32,833 bases of DNA, from NCBI GenBank assembly GCA_963978235.1, contig CAXBQM010000004.1:1-32833 (forward strand), given 5' to 3'. The notes under the pieces were generated by a model. It saw only the letters and a list, made by a program, of their open reading frames with translations. It did no database searches and had not been told where the DNA came from. Origin of the DNA: UBA7398 sp963978235 (GTDB lineage: Bacteria > Actinomycetota > Actinomycetes > Nanopelagicales > Nanopelagicaceae). The position numbers and the translations under genes were made by a program. Positions 16,923-24,637 of the stretch are shown here, one piece after another. The number at the start of each line of letters is the position of its first letter. The stretch's first letter is position 1.

Positions 16923-17059
16923 TCGGCACTTTGCTGCTCGATTTCTCTTCCGGGATAGCCCGCTGGTAACCTTCGGGGGCTCAGAACGAGCAAAATACGA
17001 GATGGCGTGCCTTCGTGACCTAGACCGATGGCCCTCGTGAACGATGAAGGAGTAAACAG
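16923..17059 (+). promoter_or_regulatory. Probable structured rpsO leader (candidate S15 autoregulation site)
   Basis: A 137-base non-coding gap before rpsO. One stem pairs AGCCC (16957-16961) with GGGCT (16977-16981) around a CC-UUCG-GG element. A second pairs CGAG-GGC (16998-17006, two-base bulge) with GCCCTCG (17031-17037). A strong AAGGAG lies at 17047-17052. Ribosomal protein S15 represses its own mRNA through structured leaders in several bacterial groups, so this is a reasonable candidate. The exact RNA family was not verified. Confidence 0.45.
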
Positions 17060-17329
17060 ATGGCGTTAACACCAGCTGCAAAGAAAGAAATTATCAACAA
17101 GTACGGCGCTTCTGCATCGGACACAGGAAGCCCGGAAGCTCAAGTCGCGCTTCTTTCAAAGCGCATCGAAGAATTAACAGAGCACCTACAAACAAATAAG
17201 AATGATCACCACAACCGTCGTGGTCTACTTTTGCTCGTAGGTCGTCGTCGCCGCATTTTGCAGTACTTAGCGAAAATTGATATCGAGCGTTACCGCGCGA
17301 TTATCGACAAACTCGGCATCCGCCGATAA
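17060..17329 (+). CDS. rpsO: 30S ribosomal protein S15
   Basis: A primary 16S rRNA-binding protein that nucleates the platform of the small subunit. The 89-aa length is exactly typical. Family segments are visible: ASDTGSPEAQVALLSKRIEELTEHL, then KNDHHNRRGL, and RRRILQYL near the C-terminus. AAGGAG is positioned 7 bases before the ATG. It lies between a structured leader and the rpsO-pnp intergenic hairpin, as in many bacteria. Confidence 0.98.
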   Translation: MALTPAAKKEIINKYGASASDTGSPEAQVALLSKRIEELTEHLQTNKNDHHNRRGLLLLVGRRRRILQYLAKIDIERYRAIIDKLGIRR

Positions 17330-17360
17330 CTAAACACTTACACGCACTCCGACGTGACGT

Positions 17361-17415
17361 TTGGTCCTCGGTAGTGGCTTACGGATTTATGCCGTGGGCT
17401 TCGATCGAAGATCCA
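17361..17415 (+). promoter_or_regulatory. rpsO-pnp intergenic RNA structure
   Basis: A 9-bp stem (GGCTTACGG 17376-17384 with CCGTGGGCT 17392-17400, including G-U pairs) has a 7-nt loop. It is flanked by the palindrome TTCGATCGAA (17400-17409), and an outer pairing TTGGTC/GATCCAA (17361-17366 with 17409-17415) could close the element. There is no T-tract, so it is not a simple terminator. In E. coli and Streptomyces the same intergenic site is an RNase III processing point controlling pnp; that role here is inferred. Confidence 0.45.
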
Positions 17416-17473
17416 ATCTCATGTCAAGCGCACCATCAATGGTTGCGCGCGTGTGACAAGAGAAAGGAACCCC

Positions 17474-19669
17474 ATGGAGGGTCAAGAACTACATTCTGCT
17501 GTTGCAAAAATTGATAACGGCAAATTTGGAAAACGTGAAATTCGTTTTGAAACCGGACGCTTAGCGCGTCAAGCTGCAGGAACTGCAGTCGTCTACCTCG
17601 ATGATGAAACGATGTTGCTCTCTGCAACAACTGCATCAAAAGCACCACGCGATTCATTCGACTTCTTCCCACTCACTGTTGATGTGGAAGAGCGTATGTA
17701 TGCCGTGGGAAAGATTCCTGGTTCATTCTTCCGTCGCGAAGGTCGACCATCTGAAGATGCAATTTTGACCTGTCGTCTTATTGATCGCCCACTCCGTCCA
17801 TCATTTATCAAAGGACTTCGAAATGAAGTTCAAATTGTTGTGACCGTAATGGCGCTCGATCAAGATCATATGTATGACGTGATCGCAATCAATGCAGCAT
17901 CAATGTCTACGCAACTTGCTGGACTTCCATACTCAGGCCCAATCGGTGGCGTGCGCGTTGCACTAATCGATGGCCAATGGGTGGCATTCCCTAATCACAG
18001 CCAAGTAGAGAACGCAGTATTCGACATGGTTGTTGCCGGCCGAATTGCTGGCGATGATGTTGCCATCATGATGGTGGAAGCAGAAGCGACTGCAAAAACT
18101 ATTGAATTGGTGAAAGGTGGAGCGCAAGCGCCTACTGAAGAAGTAGTTGCACAAGGTCTTGATGCCGCAAAACCATTTATCCGCACTCTCTGCGAAGCAC
18201 AGATTGAGCTAGCGAAAGTTGCTGCAAAACCAACTGCTGAATTCCCAGTCTTCTTGGATTATCAAGATGATGTGTATGCCGCGGTTGAAGCGGAAGCAAA
18301 GTCAGAACTTGCACAAGCCCTCACAGTTGTTTCGAAAGCAGATCGCGAATCACAACTTGATGCGATTGGTTCTGCGACAAAAGAGAAACTCGCAACACAA
18401 TTTGAAGGTCGCGAGAAGGAAATTCCAGCAGCGATCCGATCAGTCACCAAGAAGTTGGTTCGCCAACGAGTTCTTCGCGACAAAGTTCGTATTGATGGTC
18501 GCGGTCTTCGCGATATTCGACCACTCACTGCGGAAGTTGAAGTTGTCCCTCGAGTTCACGGTTCAGCGCTCTTTGAACGGGGCGAGACTCAGATTCTTGG
18601 TATTACAACTCTCAATATGCTCAAGATGGAACAACAACTCGATACGTTGAATCCAGAAGATCACAAGCGTTATATGCATAACTACAACTTCCCACCATAT
18701 TCAACGGGTGAAACCGGTCGCGTAGGTTCGCCAAAGCGACGCGAAATTGGTCATGGCGCACTTGCCGAACGCGCGCTTATTCCAGTTCTGCCATCGCGCG
18801 AGGAATTTCCTTATGCAATTCGCCAAGTTTCAGAAGCGCTTGGTTCCAACGGTTCAACATCGATGGGATCAGTCTGCGCATCGACAATGTCACTGCTTAA
18901 CGCCGGTGTGCCACTTCGCGCACCAGTTGCAGGTATTGCGATGGGTCTTATCTCGGATGATGTCGACGGCAAGACTGAATATGTCGCGCTTACTGACATT
19001 CTCGGCGCGGAAGATGCATTTGGCGATATGGATTTCAAAGTTGCCGGTACCAAAGAGTTTGTTACTGCGCTGCAACTTGATACCAAACTCGACGGCATTC
19101 CAGCATCCGTACTTGCTGGCGCGCTCCATCAAGCAAAGGAAGCTCGCCTTCACATCCTTGATGTCATGAATCAAGCGATTGATACGCCAGATGAGATGAA
19201 TCCATTGGCACCACGCATCATTTCGATCAAGATTCCAGTTGATCAAATCGGTGCCGTGATTGGTCCAAAGGGCAAAGTCATCAACGAAATTCAAGAGAAG
19301 ACTGGCGCTGAAATCAGCATTGAAGATGATGGAACGATTTATATCGGTGCCACAAATGGAACTGCTGCCGAAGCTGCAAAAGAACAGGTCAATGCCATCG
19401 CAAACCCACGCCAACTTCTCGTTGGTGATGAGTTCCAGGGAACGATTGTGAAACTTGCGCAGTTTGGCGCATTCGTCAATCTTGTGCCAGGAAAAGATGG
19501 CTTGCTCCACGTCTCGCAGATTCGCAAGATGCATGGTGGAAAGCGGATCGAAAACCTTGAAGATGTCATGAAGGTTGGCGACACTGTTCACGTCAAGATC
19601 GGTGAGATTGATCCAAAAGGAAAACTCTCACTCGTTCCTGCCGGTTTAGAAGAAAAATCCGCAGAGTAA
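17474..19669 (+). CDS. pnp: Polyribonucleotide nucleotidyltransferase (PNPase)
   Basis: A phosphorolytic 3'-to-5' exoribonuclease and RNA-tailing enzyme. It has two RNase PH domains (about 10-150 and 330-545) joined by a helical domain, then a KH domain (IGPKGKVINEIQEKTG) and an S1 domain ending the protein. The second catalytic domain keeps AEDAFGDMDFKVAGT with its conserved aspartates. I chose ATG 17474 because AGAAAGGA precedes it; an in-frame GTG at 17453 would place that ribosome site inside the coding region. This gives 731 aa, a usual length. Confidence 0.97.
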   Translation: MEGQELHSAVAKIDNGKFGKREIRFETGRLARQAAGTAVVYLDDETMLLSATTASKAPRDSFDFFPLTVDVEERMYAVGKIPGSFFRREGRPSEDAILTCRLIDRPLRPSFIKGLRNEVQIVVTVMALDQDHMYDVIAINAASMSTQLAGLPYSGPIGGVRVALIDGQWVAFPNHSQVENAVFDMVVAGRIAGDDVAIMMVEAEATAKTIELVKGGAQAPTEEVVAQGLDAAKPFIRTLCEAQIELAKVAAKPTAEFPVFLDYQDDVYAAVEAEAKSELAQALTVVSKADRESQLDAIGSATKEKLATQFEGREKEIPAAIRSVTKKLVRQRVLRDKVRIDGRGLRDIRPLTAEVEVVPRVHGSALFERGETQILGITTLNMLKMEQQLDTLNPEDHKRYMHNYNFPPYSTGETGRVGSPKRREIGHGALAERALIPVLPSREEFPYAIRQVSEALGSNGSTSMGSVCASTMSLLNAGVPLRAPVAGIAMGLISDDVDGKTEYVALTDILGAEDAFGDMDFKVAGTKEFVTALQLDTKLDGIPASVLAGALHQAKEARLHILDVMNQAIDTPDEMNPLAPRIISIKIPVDQIGAVIGPKGKVINEIQEKTGAEISIEDDGTIYIGATNGTAAEAAKEQVNAIANPRQLLVGDEFQGTIVKLAQFGAFVNLVPGKDGLLHVSQIRKMHGGKRIENLEDVMKVGDTVHVKIGEIDPKGKLSLVPAGLEEKSAE

Positions 19670-19679
19670 TTCATTCCTG

Positions 19680-20957
19680 ATGACTGTACGTAAGACCGTT
19701 CTTCCGAGCGGTCTTCGTATTGTCACCGAAGAAGTCGCTGGAGTTCGAAGCGCTGCTTTTGGTATCTGGGTCAATGTTGGATCGCGCGATGAATCACCAG
19801 CAACTGCAGGCGCCTCACATTTTCTCGAGCATTTATTATTTAAAGGAACAAAAACACGAAGTGCGCTAGATATTTCTTCTGCCATCGAAGCGGTAGGTGG
19901 CGAGATGAATGCCTTTACCGGTAAGGAATACACCTGTTTTTACGCCCGCGTTATCGATACAGATTTACCGCTAGCAATCGATGTGATCTCTGAACTCATC
20001 ACATCTTCACTTGTTAATAAAGAAGATGTTGATGCGGAACGAAAAGTTGTCCTTGAAGAAATTTCAATGCGCGATGATGATCCCAGCGATTTAATCCATG
20101 ATCTCTTCGCTGAAACGTATTACGGCGATACCCAACTAGGACGACCGATTCTTGGGTCAGTAAAATCCATTAAAGGGATGTCACGGGCAACCGTTTTTAA
20201 TTATTACAAGAAGCGATATCAGCCTTCAGATTTAGTTATCGCAGTAGCCGGAAACCTCAAGCATAAGAAAGTCGTCGACCTGGTTTCACGTGCGATGGCG
20301 CGTGACGGATTTCTCGATGTTCCAAACTCAGGTTATGAGATTCGTAAGTCGGCGCACGTTAAAGCTCCAACCAAAGCGCGGGTAGGTCTTTTGAATCGAA
20401 AGACTGAACAAGCACATCTCTTCTTAGGAATGGAGAGCGTTGCCCGCGATGATCACCGTCGATTTGCGATGAGCGTTCTCTCTGCTGCACTCGGTGGCGG
20501 TATGTCCTCTCGACTCTTTCAAGAAATTAGAGAGAAGCGTGGTTTGGCGTATTCGGTCTATTCCTATGCCCAACAATTTGCTGGCTCTGGTGTTATTGGT
20601 TTTTATGCAGGTTGTAATCCAACAAAAGCTCGCGATGTCGTTGCAATTATTCGAGATGTTCTCCACGATGTGGCTCACAATGGATTAACGCATGAAGAAG
20701 TAGCGCGAGCGCAAGGCGCAGTCAAAGGCACGTTAGTTCTTAGCCAAGAAGATACTGGCTCGCGCATGAGTCGAATCGGTAAGAGCGAGTTGGTCTACGG
20801 CGAGAATCTCGGCTTTGACCAGATCCTGCAAGAGATTTCCAACGTATCGAATGAAGAAATCCGCGCGGTCGCCAGCGAGTTCCTCACCAAATCTCCTACG
20901 CTTGCCGTAGTGGGTCCGTATAAGAGCGGATCAGTTTTTGAGAAGGTGTTGAAGTGA
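19680..20957 (+). CDS. M16-family zinc metallopeptidase (PepR-like)
   Basis: An insulinase/processing-peptidase-type protease of 425 aa. The inverted zinc motif HFLEH is at residues 47-51, and the third ligand is in VVLEEISM (Glu126 or Glu127). The later R/Y region (RLFQEIREKRGLAYSVYSY) is the family's second signature. It has one catalytic and one non-catalytic half, as in bacterial single-chain members. The pnp-peptidase-dapB order is common in Actinobacteria. Substrates are unknown. Its last four bases overlap dapB as GTGA. Confidence 0.95.
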   Translation: MTVRKTVLPSGLRIVTEEVAGVRSAAFGIWVNVGSRDESPATAGASHFLEHLLFKGTKTRSALDISSAIEAVGGEMNAFTGKEYTCFYARVIDTDLPLAIDVISELITSSLVNKEDVDAERKVVLEEISMRDDDPSDLIHDLFAETYYGDTQLGRPILGSVKSIKGMSRATVFNYYKKRYQPSDLVIAVAGNLKHKKVVDLVSRAMARDGFLDVPNSGYEIRKSAHVKAPTKARVGLLNRKTEQAHLFLGMESVARDDHRRFAMSVLSAALGGGMSSRLFQEIREKRGLAYSVYSYAQQFAGSGVIGFYAGCNPTKARDVVAIIRDVLHDVAHNGLTHEEVARAQGAVKGTLVLSQEDTGSRMSRIGKSELVYGENLGFDQILQEISNVSNEEIRAVASEFLTKSPTLAVVGPYKSGSVFEKVLK

Positions 20958-21697
20958 TCAAAGTTGCGGTGCTGGGTGCGAAAGGTCGCATGGGAGCAGA
21001 GACGGTCAAAACTGTTTTGGCGCAATCTGATCTCTCACTCGTTGCGCAATTAGATCTCGGCGATTCACTGGATCTGATCAAAGGTGCAGATGTCGTTGTT
21101 GATTTCACCCATCCAGATTCCGTAATGAAAAATCTGGAATTTGCAATCTCCAACGGAGTGAGCGTTGTTGTCGGAACAACTGGTTTCAATGACGAAAAAC
21201 TTTCACAGGTGAAATCCTGGTTAGCACAGCAACCAAAAGTGGGCGCACTCATCGCGCCAAATTTCGGTCTCGGTGCAGTTCTCATGATGCAATTTGCCGC
21301 GCAGGCTGCAAAACATTTTGAATCAGTAGAAATTATTGAACTTCATCATCCCAACAAAGCCGATGCTCCAAGCGGTACCGCTGCGCGCACTGCTGAACTC
21401 ATTACTGAGGCTCGCAAGAGCGCACGTCGACCTGCGATGCCAGATGCCACTGCGCAATCGCTACCCGGAGCTCGTGGCGCAAAAGTGGGCGATGTGCCGA
21501 TTCACTCAGTACGTCTTCGTGGACTTGTCGCACATCAAGAAGTTGTTCTGGGCGATCAAGGTGAAACATTAACTATTCGCCATGACTCCATTGATCGAAC
21601 CGGATTTATGCCGGGCGTCTTACTAGGAATTCGAAAGGTTGGCTCTCATCCGGGGTTAACTTTTGGCTTAGAGCATTTTCTATTTGGTGAAGAATAA
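20954..21697 (+). CDS. dapB: 4-hydroxy-tetrahydrodipicolinate reductase
   Basis: It reduces the DapA product in the diaminopimelate/lysine pathway, which supplies both lysine and peptidoglycan. The 247-aa protein has the nucleotide-binding GAKGRMG (8-14), VGTTG (73-77), APNFGLG, and the catalytic and substrate-binding block ELHHPNKADAPSGTA (His131-His132, Lys135). GTG 20954 overlaps the peptidase stop by four bases. dapA lies about 2 kb downstream on the same strand. Confidence 0.97.
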   Translation: MIKVAVLGAKGRMGAETVKTVLAQSDLSLVAQLDLGDSLDLIKGADVVVDFTHPDSVMKNLEFAISNGVSVVVGTTGFNDEKLSQVKSWLAQQPKVGALIAPNFGLGAVLMMQFAAQAAKHFESVEIIELHHPNKADAPSGTAARTAELITEARKSARRPAMPDATAQSLPGARGAKVGDVPIHSVRLRGLVAHQEVVLGDQGETLTIRHDSIDRTGFMPGVLLGIRKVGSHPGLTFGLEHFLFGEE

Positions 21698-21737
21698 ATT
21701 CAGTATTAACGAGAAAACAGAACGGGAGAAATAAAAA

Positions 21738-21995
21738 ATGAGTAATGCACAGATTACGATGTACGGAGCCGCATGGTGTGGCGATTGCCGTCGCTCAAAG
21801 AAGTTCCTCGATGAAAATAAGGTTGCATACAACTACATCGATGTCGAAGCAGATGAATCCGCAGCCGAAAAAGTTATAGAAATTAATGGTGGCATGCGAT
21901 CTATTCCCGTCATCATTTTCCCGGATGGATCACATTTGACTGAGCCATCAGATCCAGCGCTCAAAGAGAAATTAGAGTCGTTTCAGATTCTATAA
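21738..21995 (+). CDS. Mycoredoxin/glutaredoxin-like protein
   Basis: A small (85 aa) thioredoxin-fold redox protein. The active site is Cys14-Gly-Asp-Cys17 (AWCGDC) and the cis-proline is Pro57 in RSIPV. Actinobacterial mycoredoxins reduce mixed disulfides using mycothiol, and this protein fits their size and layout, but NrdH-type electron donors look similar. A GGGAGA lies 10-12 bases before the ATG. Its end overlaps the end of azlD on the other strand by 13 bases, so the two transcripts converge. Confidence 0.88.
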   Translation: MSNAQITMYGAAWCGDCRRSKKFLDENKVAYNYIDVEADESAAEKVIEINGGMRSIPVIIFPDGSHLTEPSDPALKEKLESFQIL

Positions 21996-22276
21996 AGCAG
22001 CGCGCTTGTGACTGCGGCAAGCAACATCATCAATGGAAATGGCGCTTTGAATTTCAATGCGATAGCGGCGACGAGAACGCCAGCAAGTCGTTGATCAAAG
22101 ACAAGCGAGGCTTTATTTCCTAACGTTTGTACGGCAACCAGCGCTGATAAGAGCACAACAGGAATTAACGTATTGATTCGCTGAAATCTCGGATTTGCAA
22201 AGAGTGAATCGGGGATGAGATAGCCCGATAACTTAAGTAGGTAGCAGAGTCCGCTCACGATCAGAACTGACGTCAT
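21983..22276 (-). CDS. azlD: Branched-chain amino acid exporter small subunit AzlD
   Basis: A 97-aa membrane protein with about four hydrophobic segments and a conserved start (VLIVSGLCYLLKLSGYLIP). AzlD pairs with AzlC to export branched-chain amino acids or analogues. Its ATG overlaps the azlC stop as ATGA, so the two are translated together. It is on the minus strand and converges with the mycoredoxin-like gene. Confidence 0.88.
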   Translation of the reverse strand: MTSVLIVSGLCYLLKLSGYLIPDSLFANPRFQRINTLIPVVLLSALVAVQTLGNKASLVFDQRLAGVLVAAIALKFKAPFPLMMLLAAVTSALLYRI

Positions 22277-22947
22277 CGGGACCGCCAGCCAAAAATGAGT
22301 GCGATCGCAACCGTTGCGATGATGGGTACTCCGGCGGGAACAAAGGGAACGAGAAGTACGGCAAGCACCATCGCTAAGAGAGCAATCATTTGTGTGCGCT
22401 TATCAACGAGACGTGGCCAGACCAAGCCAAGAAATGCTGCCGGAACTGCCGCATCAAGTCCCCACGCAGATGGATTGCCTAGCGATTGCGCGCCATATGC
22501 GCCGAGTAATGTGAAGAAATTCCACGAGAGATACACGCCAATTCCTGTTGCCCAAAAACCATAACGCATCGCTGCTTCACCGCGTTCTTCTTGTGCGAGC
22601 GCAACGCCGGTTGATTCATCAATTGTTAATTGAGCGGCAATGAATTTTTTAATACCACGCGCCTGTAAAAGTTGTGACATACGAAGTGCGTATAAGCCAT
22701 TTCTAAAACCCAGGAGTCCACCGGTTGCAATTCCGCTTAATGCGCTACCGCCTGCTCCCATCACACCAACAAATGCAAATTGTGATGCGCCAGAAAAGAG
22801 AAGGAGTGAGAGTAAACATGTTTGCAGAACCGTAAATCCATTGGCGATTCCGGATGCGCCGAATGCCGTGCCATAGGTCCCTACAGGAAGGGCAACGCTC
22901 ATTGAATAGCGGAAAACCTGGCTTCGCGAGTACTCCTGTGATGACAC
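22273..22947 (-). CDS. azlC: Branched-chain amino acid exporter large subunit AzlC
   Basis: A membrane protein with the AzlC/LIV-E signature: ALPVGTYGTAFGASGIANGF, LLFSGASQFAFVGVMGAGGS, GFRNGLYALRMS, and a mid-protein DESTGVA. I prefer GTG 22947 (224 aa), which starts just before the conserved core and leaves a 61-base divergent gap to thyX. An in-frame ATG at 23088 would give 271 aa but would overlap about 80 bases of thyX and add a segment not expected in the family. The family exports branched-chain amino acids; the true substrate is not shown. azlD follows with a 4-base overlap. Confidence 0.85.
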   Translation of the reverse strand: MSSQEYSRSQVFRYSMSVALPVGTYGTAFGASGIANGFTVLQTCLLSLLLFSGASQFAFVGVMGAGGSALSGIATGGLLGFRNGLYALRMSQLLQARGIKKFIAAQLTIDESTGVALAQEERGEAAMRYGFWATGIGVYLSWNFFTLLGAYGAQSLGNPSAWGLDAAVPAAFLGLVWPRLVDKRTQMIALLAMVLAVLLVPFVPAGVPIIATVAIALIFGWRSR

Positions 22948-22995
22948 GCTCGCAAGTATGGCGTACCAATCACCGAATCCCCAGAAGAGGATAGA

Positions 22996-23001
22996 TAGGG
23001 T
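22996..23001 (+). promoter_or_regulatory. Putative -10 box for a leaderless thyX transcript
   Basis: TAGGGT lies 7 nt before GTG 23009. This TANNNT box supports that start over the upstream ATG 22958. It sits in the short divergent region between azlC and thyX. No clear -35 was seen. Confidence 0.35.
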
Positions 23002-23008
23002 CACGCAC

Positions 23009-23731
23009 GTGAGCCACCCAGAGATAATTTTTCGCGATGATGTCACCGTCGAATTGGTGAAATCCAGTGCAAGCGATGCCGATGTCATTTGGGCGGCGCG
23101 AGTCTCGACCGCTGGTGAGAATTCACTCGATGAAATTAATGAAGATCCAGCACGCTCAGCAGGTTTGATTAATTACCTTGCACGTGAGCGACATGGTTCG
23201 CCCTTTGAACATACCTCAATGACATTTTTTATCTCTGCGCCAATCTTTGTATTCCGTGAATTTATGCGCCATCGCATCGCTTCGTACAACGAAGAGAGCG
23301 GTCGATATCGAGAACTCAGTCCAGTTTTCTATGTTCCCAATAAAGATCGAAAGTTAGTGCAGACCGGCAAGACGGGACATTATGTATTTGTTGATGGCAC
23401 GAGTGAACAGTATGAAAAATCTGTGGCAGCGATGAAAGTTGCTTACGAAAAATCGTATGAAAGTTACAAGACGATGTTGGATGCAGGGATTGCTCGCGAA
23501 GTTGCACGTACCGTGTTACCAGTTGGCCTCTACTCGTCGATGTATGTCACGATGAATGCACGTGCGCTGATGAACTTTCTCTCACTTCGTACCAGTCGCG
23601 ACGGCTCACATTTTCCAAGCTATCCGCAACGGGAGATTGAGATGGTTGCCGAGAAGATGGAAGCGCACTTTGCATCGTTGATGCCACTGACCTACGCAGC
23701 CTTTGAAAAGTCAGGTCGCGTCGCTCCATAG
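23009..23731 (+). CDS. thyX: Flavin-dependent thymidylate synthase
   Basis: It makes dTMP from dUMP using FAD and methylenetetrahydrofolate, releasing tetrahydrofolate, unlike ThyA. The ThyX motif RHR...SYNEESGRY is at about residues 87-100, and WAARVSTAGE and the C-terminal FLSLRTSRDG...YPQREIE are typical of actinobacterial members. With GTG 23009 the protein is 240 aa. ATG 22958 would add 17 residues with no family match and would overlap azlC less comfortably. It lies just before dapA, a common actinobacterial order. Confidence 0.95.
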   Translation: MSHPEIIFRDDVTVELVKSSASDADVIWAARVSTAGENSLDEINEDPARSAGLINYLARERHGSPFEHTSMTFFISAPIFVFREFMRHRIASYNEESGRYRELSPVFYVPNKDRKLVQTGKTGHYVFVDGTSEQYEKSVAAMKVAYEKSYESYKTMLDAGIAREVARTVLPVGLYSSMYVTMNARALMNFLSLRTSRDGSHFPSYPQREIEMVAEKMEAHFASLMPLTYAAFEKSGRVAP

Positions 23732-23737
23732 GCAGGG

Positions 23738-23743
23738 TAGCCT
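23738..23743 (+). promoter_or_regulatory. Putative -10 box for a leaderless dapA transcript
   Basis: TAGCCT is 6 nt before the dapA ATG, and no Shine-Dalgarno sequence is present in the 18-base gap after thyX. The spacing matches the leaderless pattern seen at proS. Confidence 0.35.
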
Positions 23744-23749
23744 TACCTC

Positions 23750-24637
23750 ATGATTACACCACCATTTGGCCGGCTGCTCACGGCGATGGTGACCCCATTC
23801 AATGACGATCTGTCGATTGATTGGAATGGCGTTGAAAAACTTGCCGCCCACTTAATCTCGACCGGACACGATGGAATTGTTGTGAATGGCACTACTGGTG
23901 AAGCGCCAACGACAAGTGATGAAGAAAAAATTGAAATTATCAAACGCGTCAAAGCAGTGGTTGGTAAAGATAAATATGTCGTCGCCGGTGCTGGAAATAA
24001 TGAAACGTCGCATTCCGTAGAGCAAGCCAAGATGGCTGCGGCTGCCGGTGCGGACGGCTTGTTAGTAGTGACTCCGTATTACAACAAACCACCGCAAGCT
24101 GGAATTGCAGCTCACTTTACTGCGATGGCAGAAGCGACTGATCTTGGCGTAATGCTCTATGACATTCCTGGTCGAACCGGAATGCAGATTGAGCCGGACA
24201 CAATTGTGAAGTTGGCAGAACACCCAAAGATTGTTGCGTTAAAAGATGCCAAAGGCGATGTTGCATCCACATCATGGGTAATCAAGCGTTCGGGAATTCC
24301 GGTGTATTCCGGCGATGATATTTTGAATCTACCGTTGCTCTCAGTTGGAGCGGTTGGATTTGTTTCGGTCTGTGGTCACACAGTAGGAAAACAATTACGA
24401 GAGATGTTAGATGCATGGTTTGGCGGCAACTCCAATCGTGCAACGCAACTGCATCAACAGCTGCTTCCGGTCTACACCGGAACATTCCGCACACAAGGTG
24501 CGATTCTCACGAAAGCAGCGCTCACTTTGATGGGGCTTCCTGGCGGCGTCGTTCGACTTCCATTAGTCAATGCAACCAGCGCGCAGATTGAACAACTTCG
24601 TGAGGATTTACGTCAGGGAGGCGTGGTCCTTAAGTAA
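23750..24637 (+). CDS. dapA: 4-hydroxy-tetrahydrodipicolinate synthase
   Basis: It condenses pyruvate with aspartate semialdehyde, the first step committed to diaminopimelate and lysine. The 295-aa TIM-barrel protein has NGTTGE (46-51), PYYNKP with Tyr111, LYDIPGRTG with Tyr137, and the Schiff-base Lys165 in ALKDAKGD. All match the E. coli catalytic residues in order and spacing. Its TAA overlaps the rnj ATG by one base, so rnj is probably co-transcribed. Confidence 0.97.
   Translation: MITPPFGRLLTAMVTPFNDDLSIDWNGVEKLAAHLISTGHDGIVVNGTTGEAPTTSDEEKIEIIKRVKAVVGKDKYVVAGAGNNETSHSVEQAKMAAAAGADGLLVVTPYYNKPPQAGIAAHFTAMAEATDLGVMLYDIPGRTGMQIEPDTIVKLAEHPKIVALKDAKGDVASTSWVIKRSGIPVYSGDDILNLPLLSVGAVGFVSVCGHTVGKQLREMLDAWFGGNSNRATQLHQQLLPVYTGTFRTQGAILTKAALTLMGLPGGVVRLPLVNATSAQIEQLREDLRQGGVVLK

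Noticed and set aside
18890..19591. A 233-codon open frame on the minus strand inside pnp
   Set aside because: It is antisense to well-conserved PNPase domains, has no recognisable domain and no ribosome site; it reflects codon bias of the sense gene.
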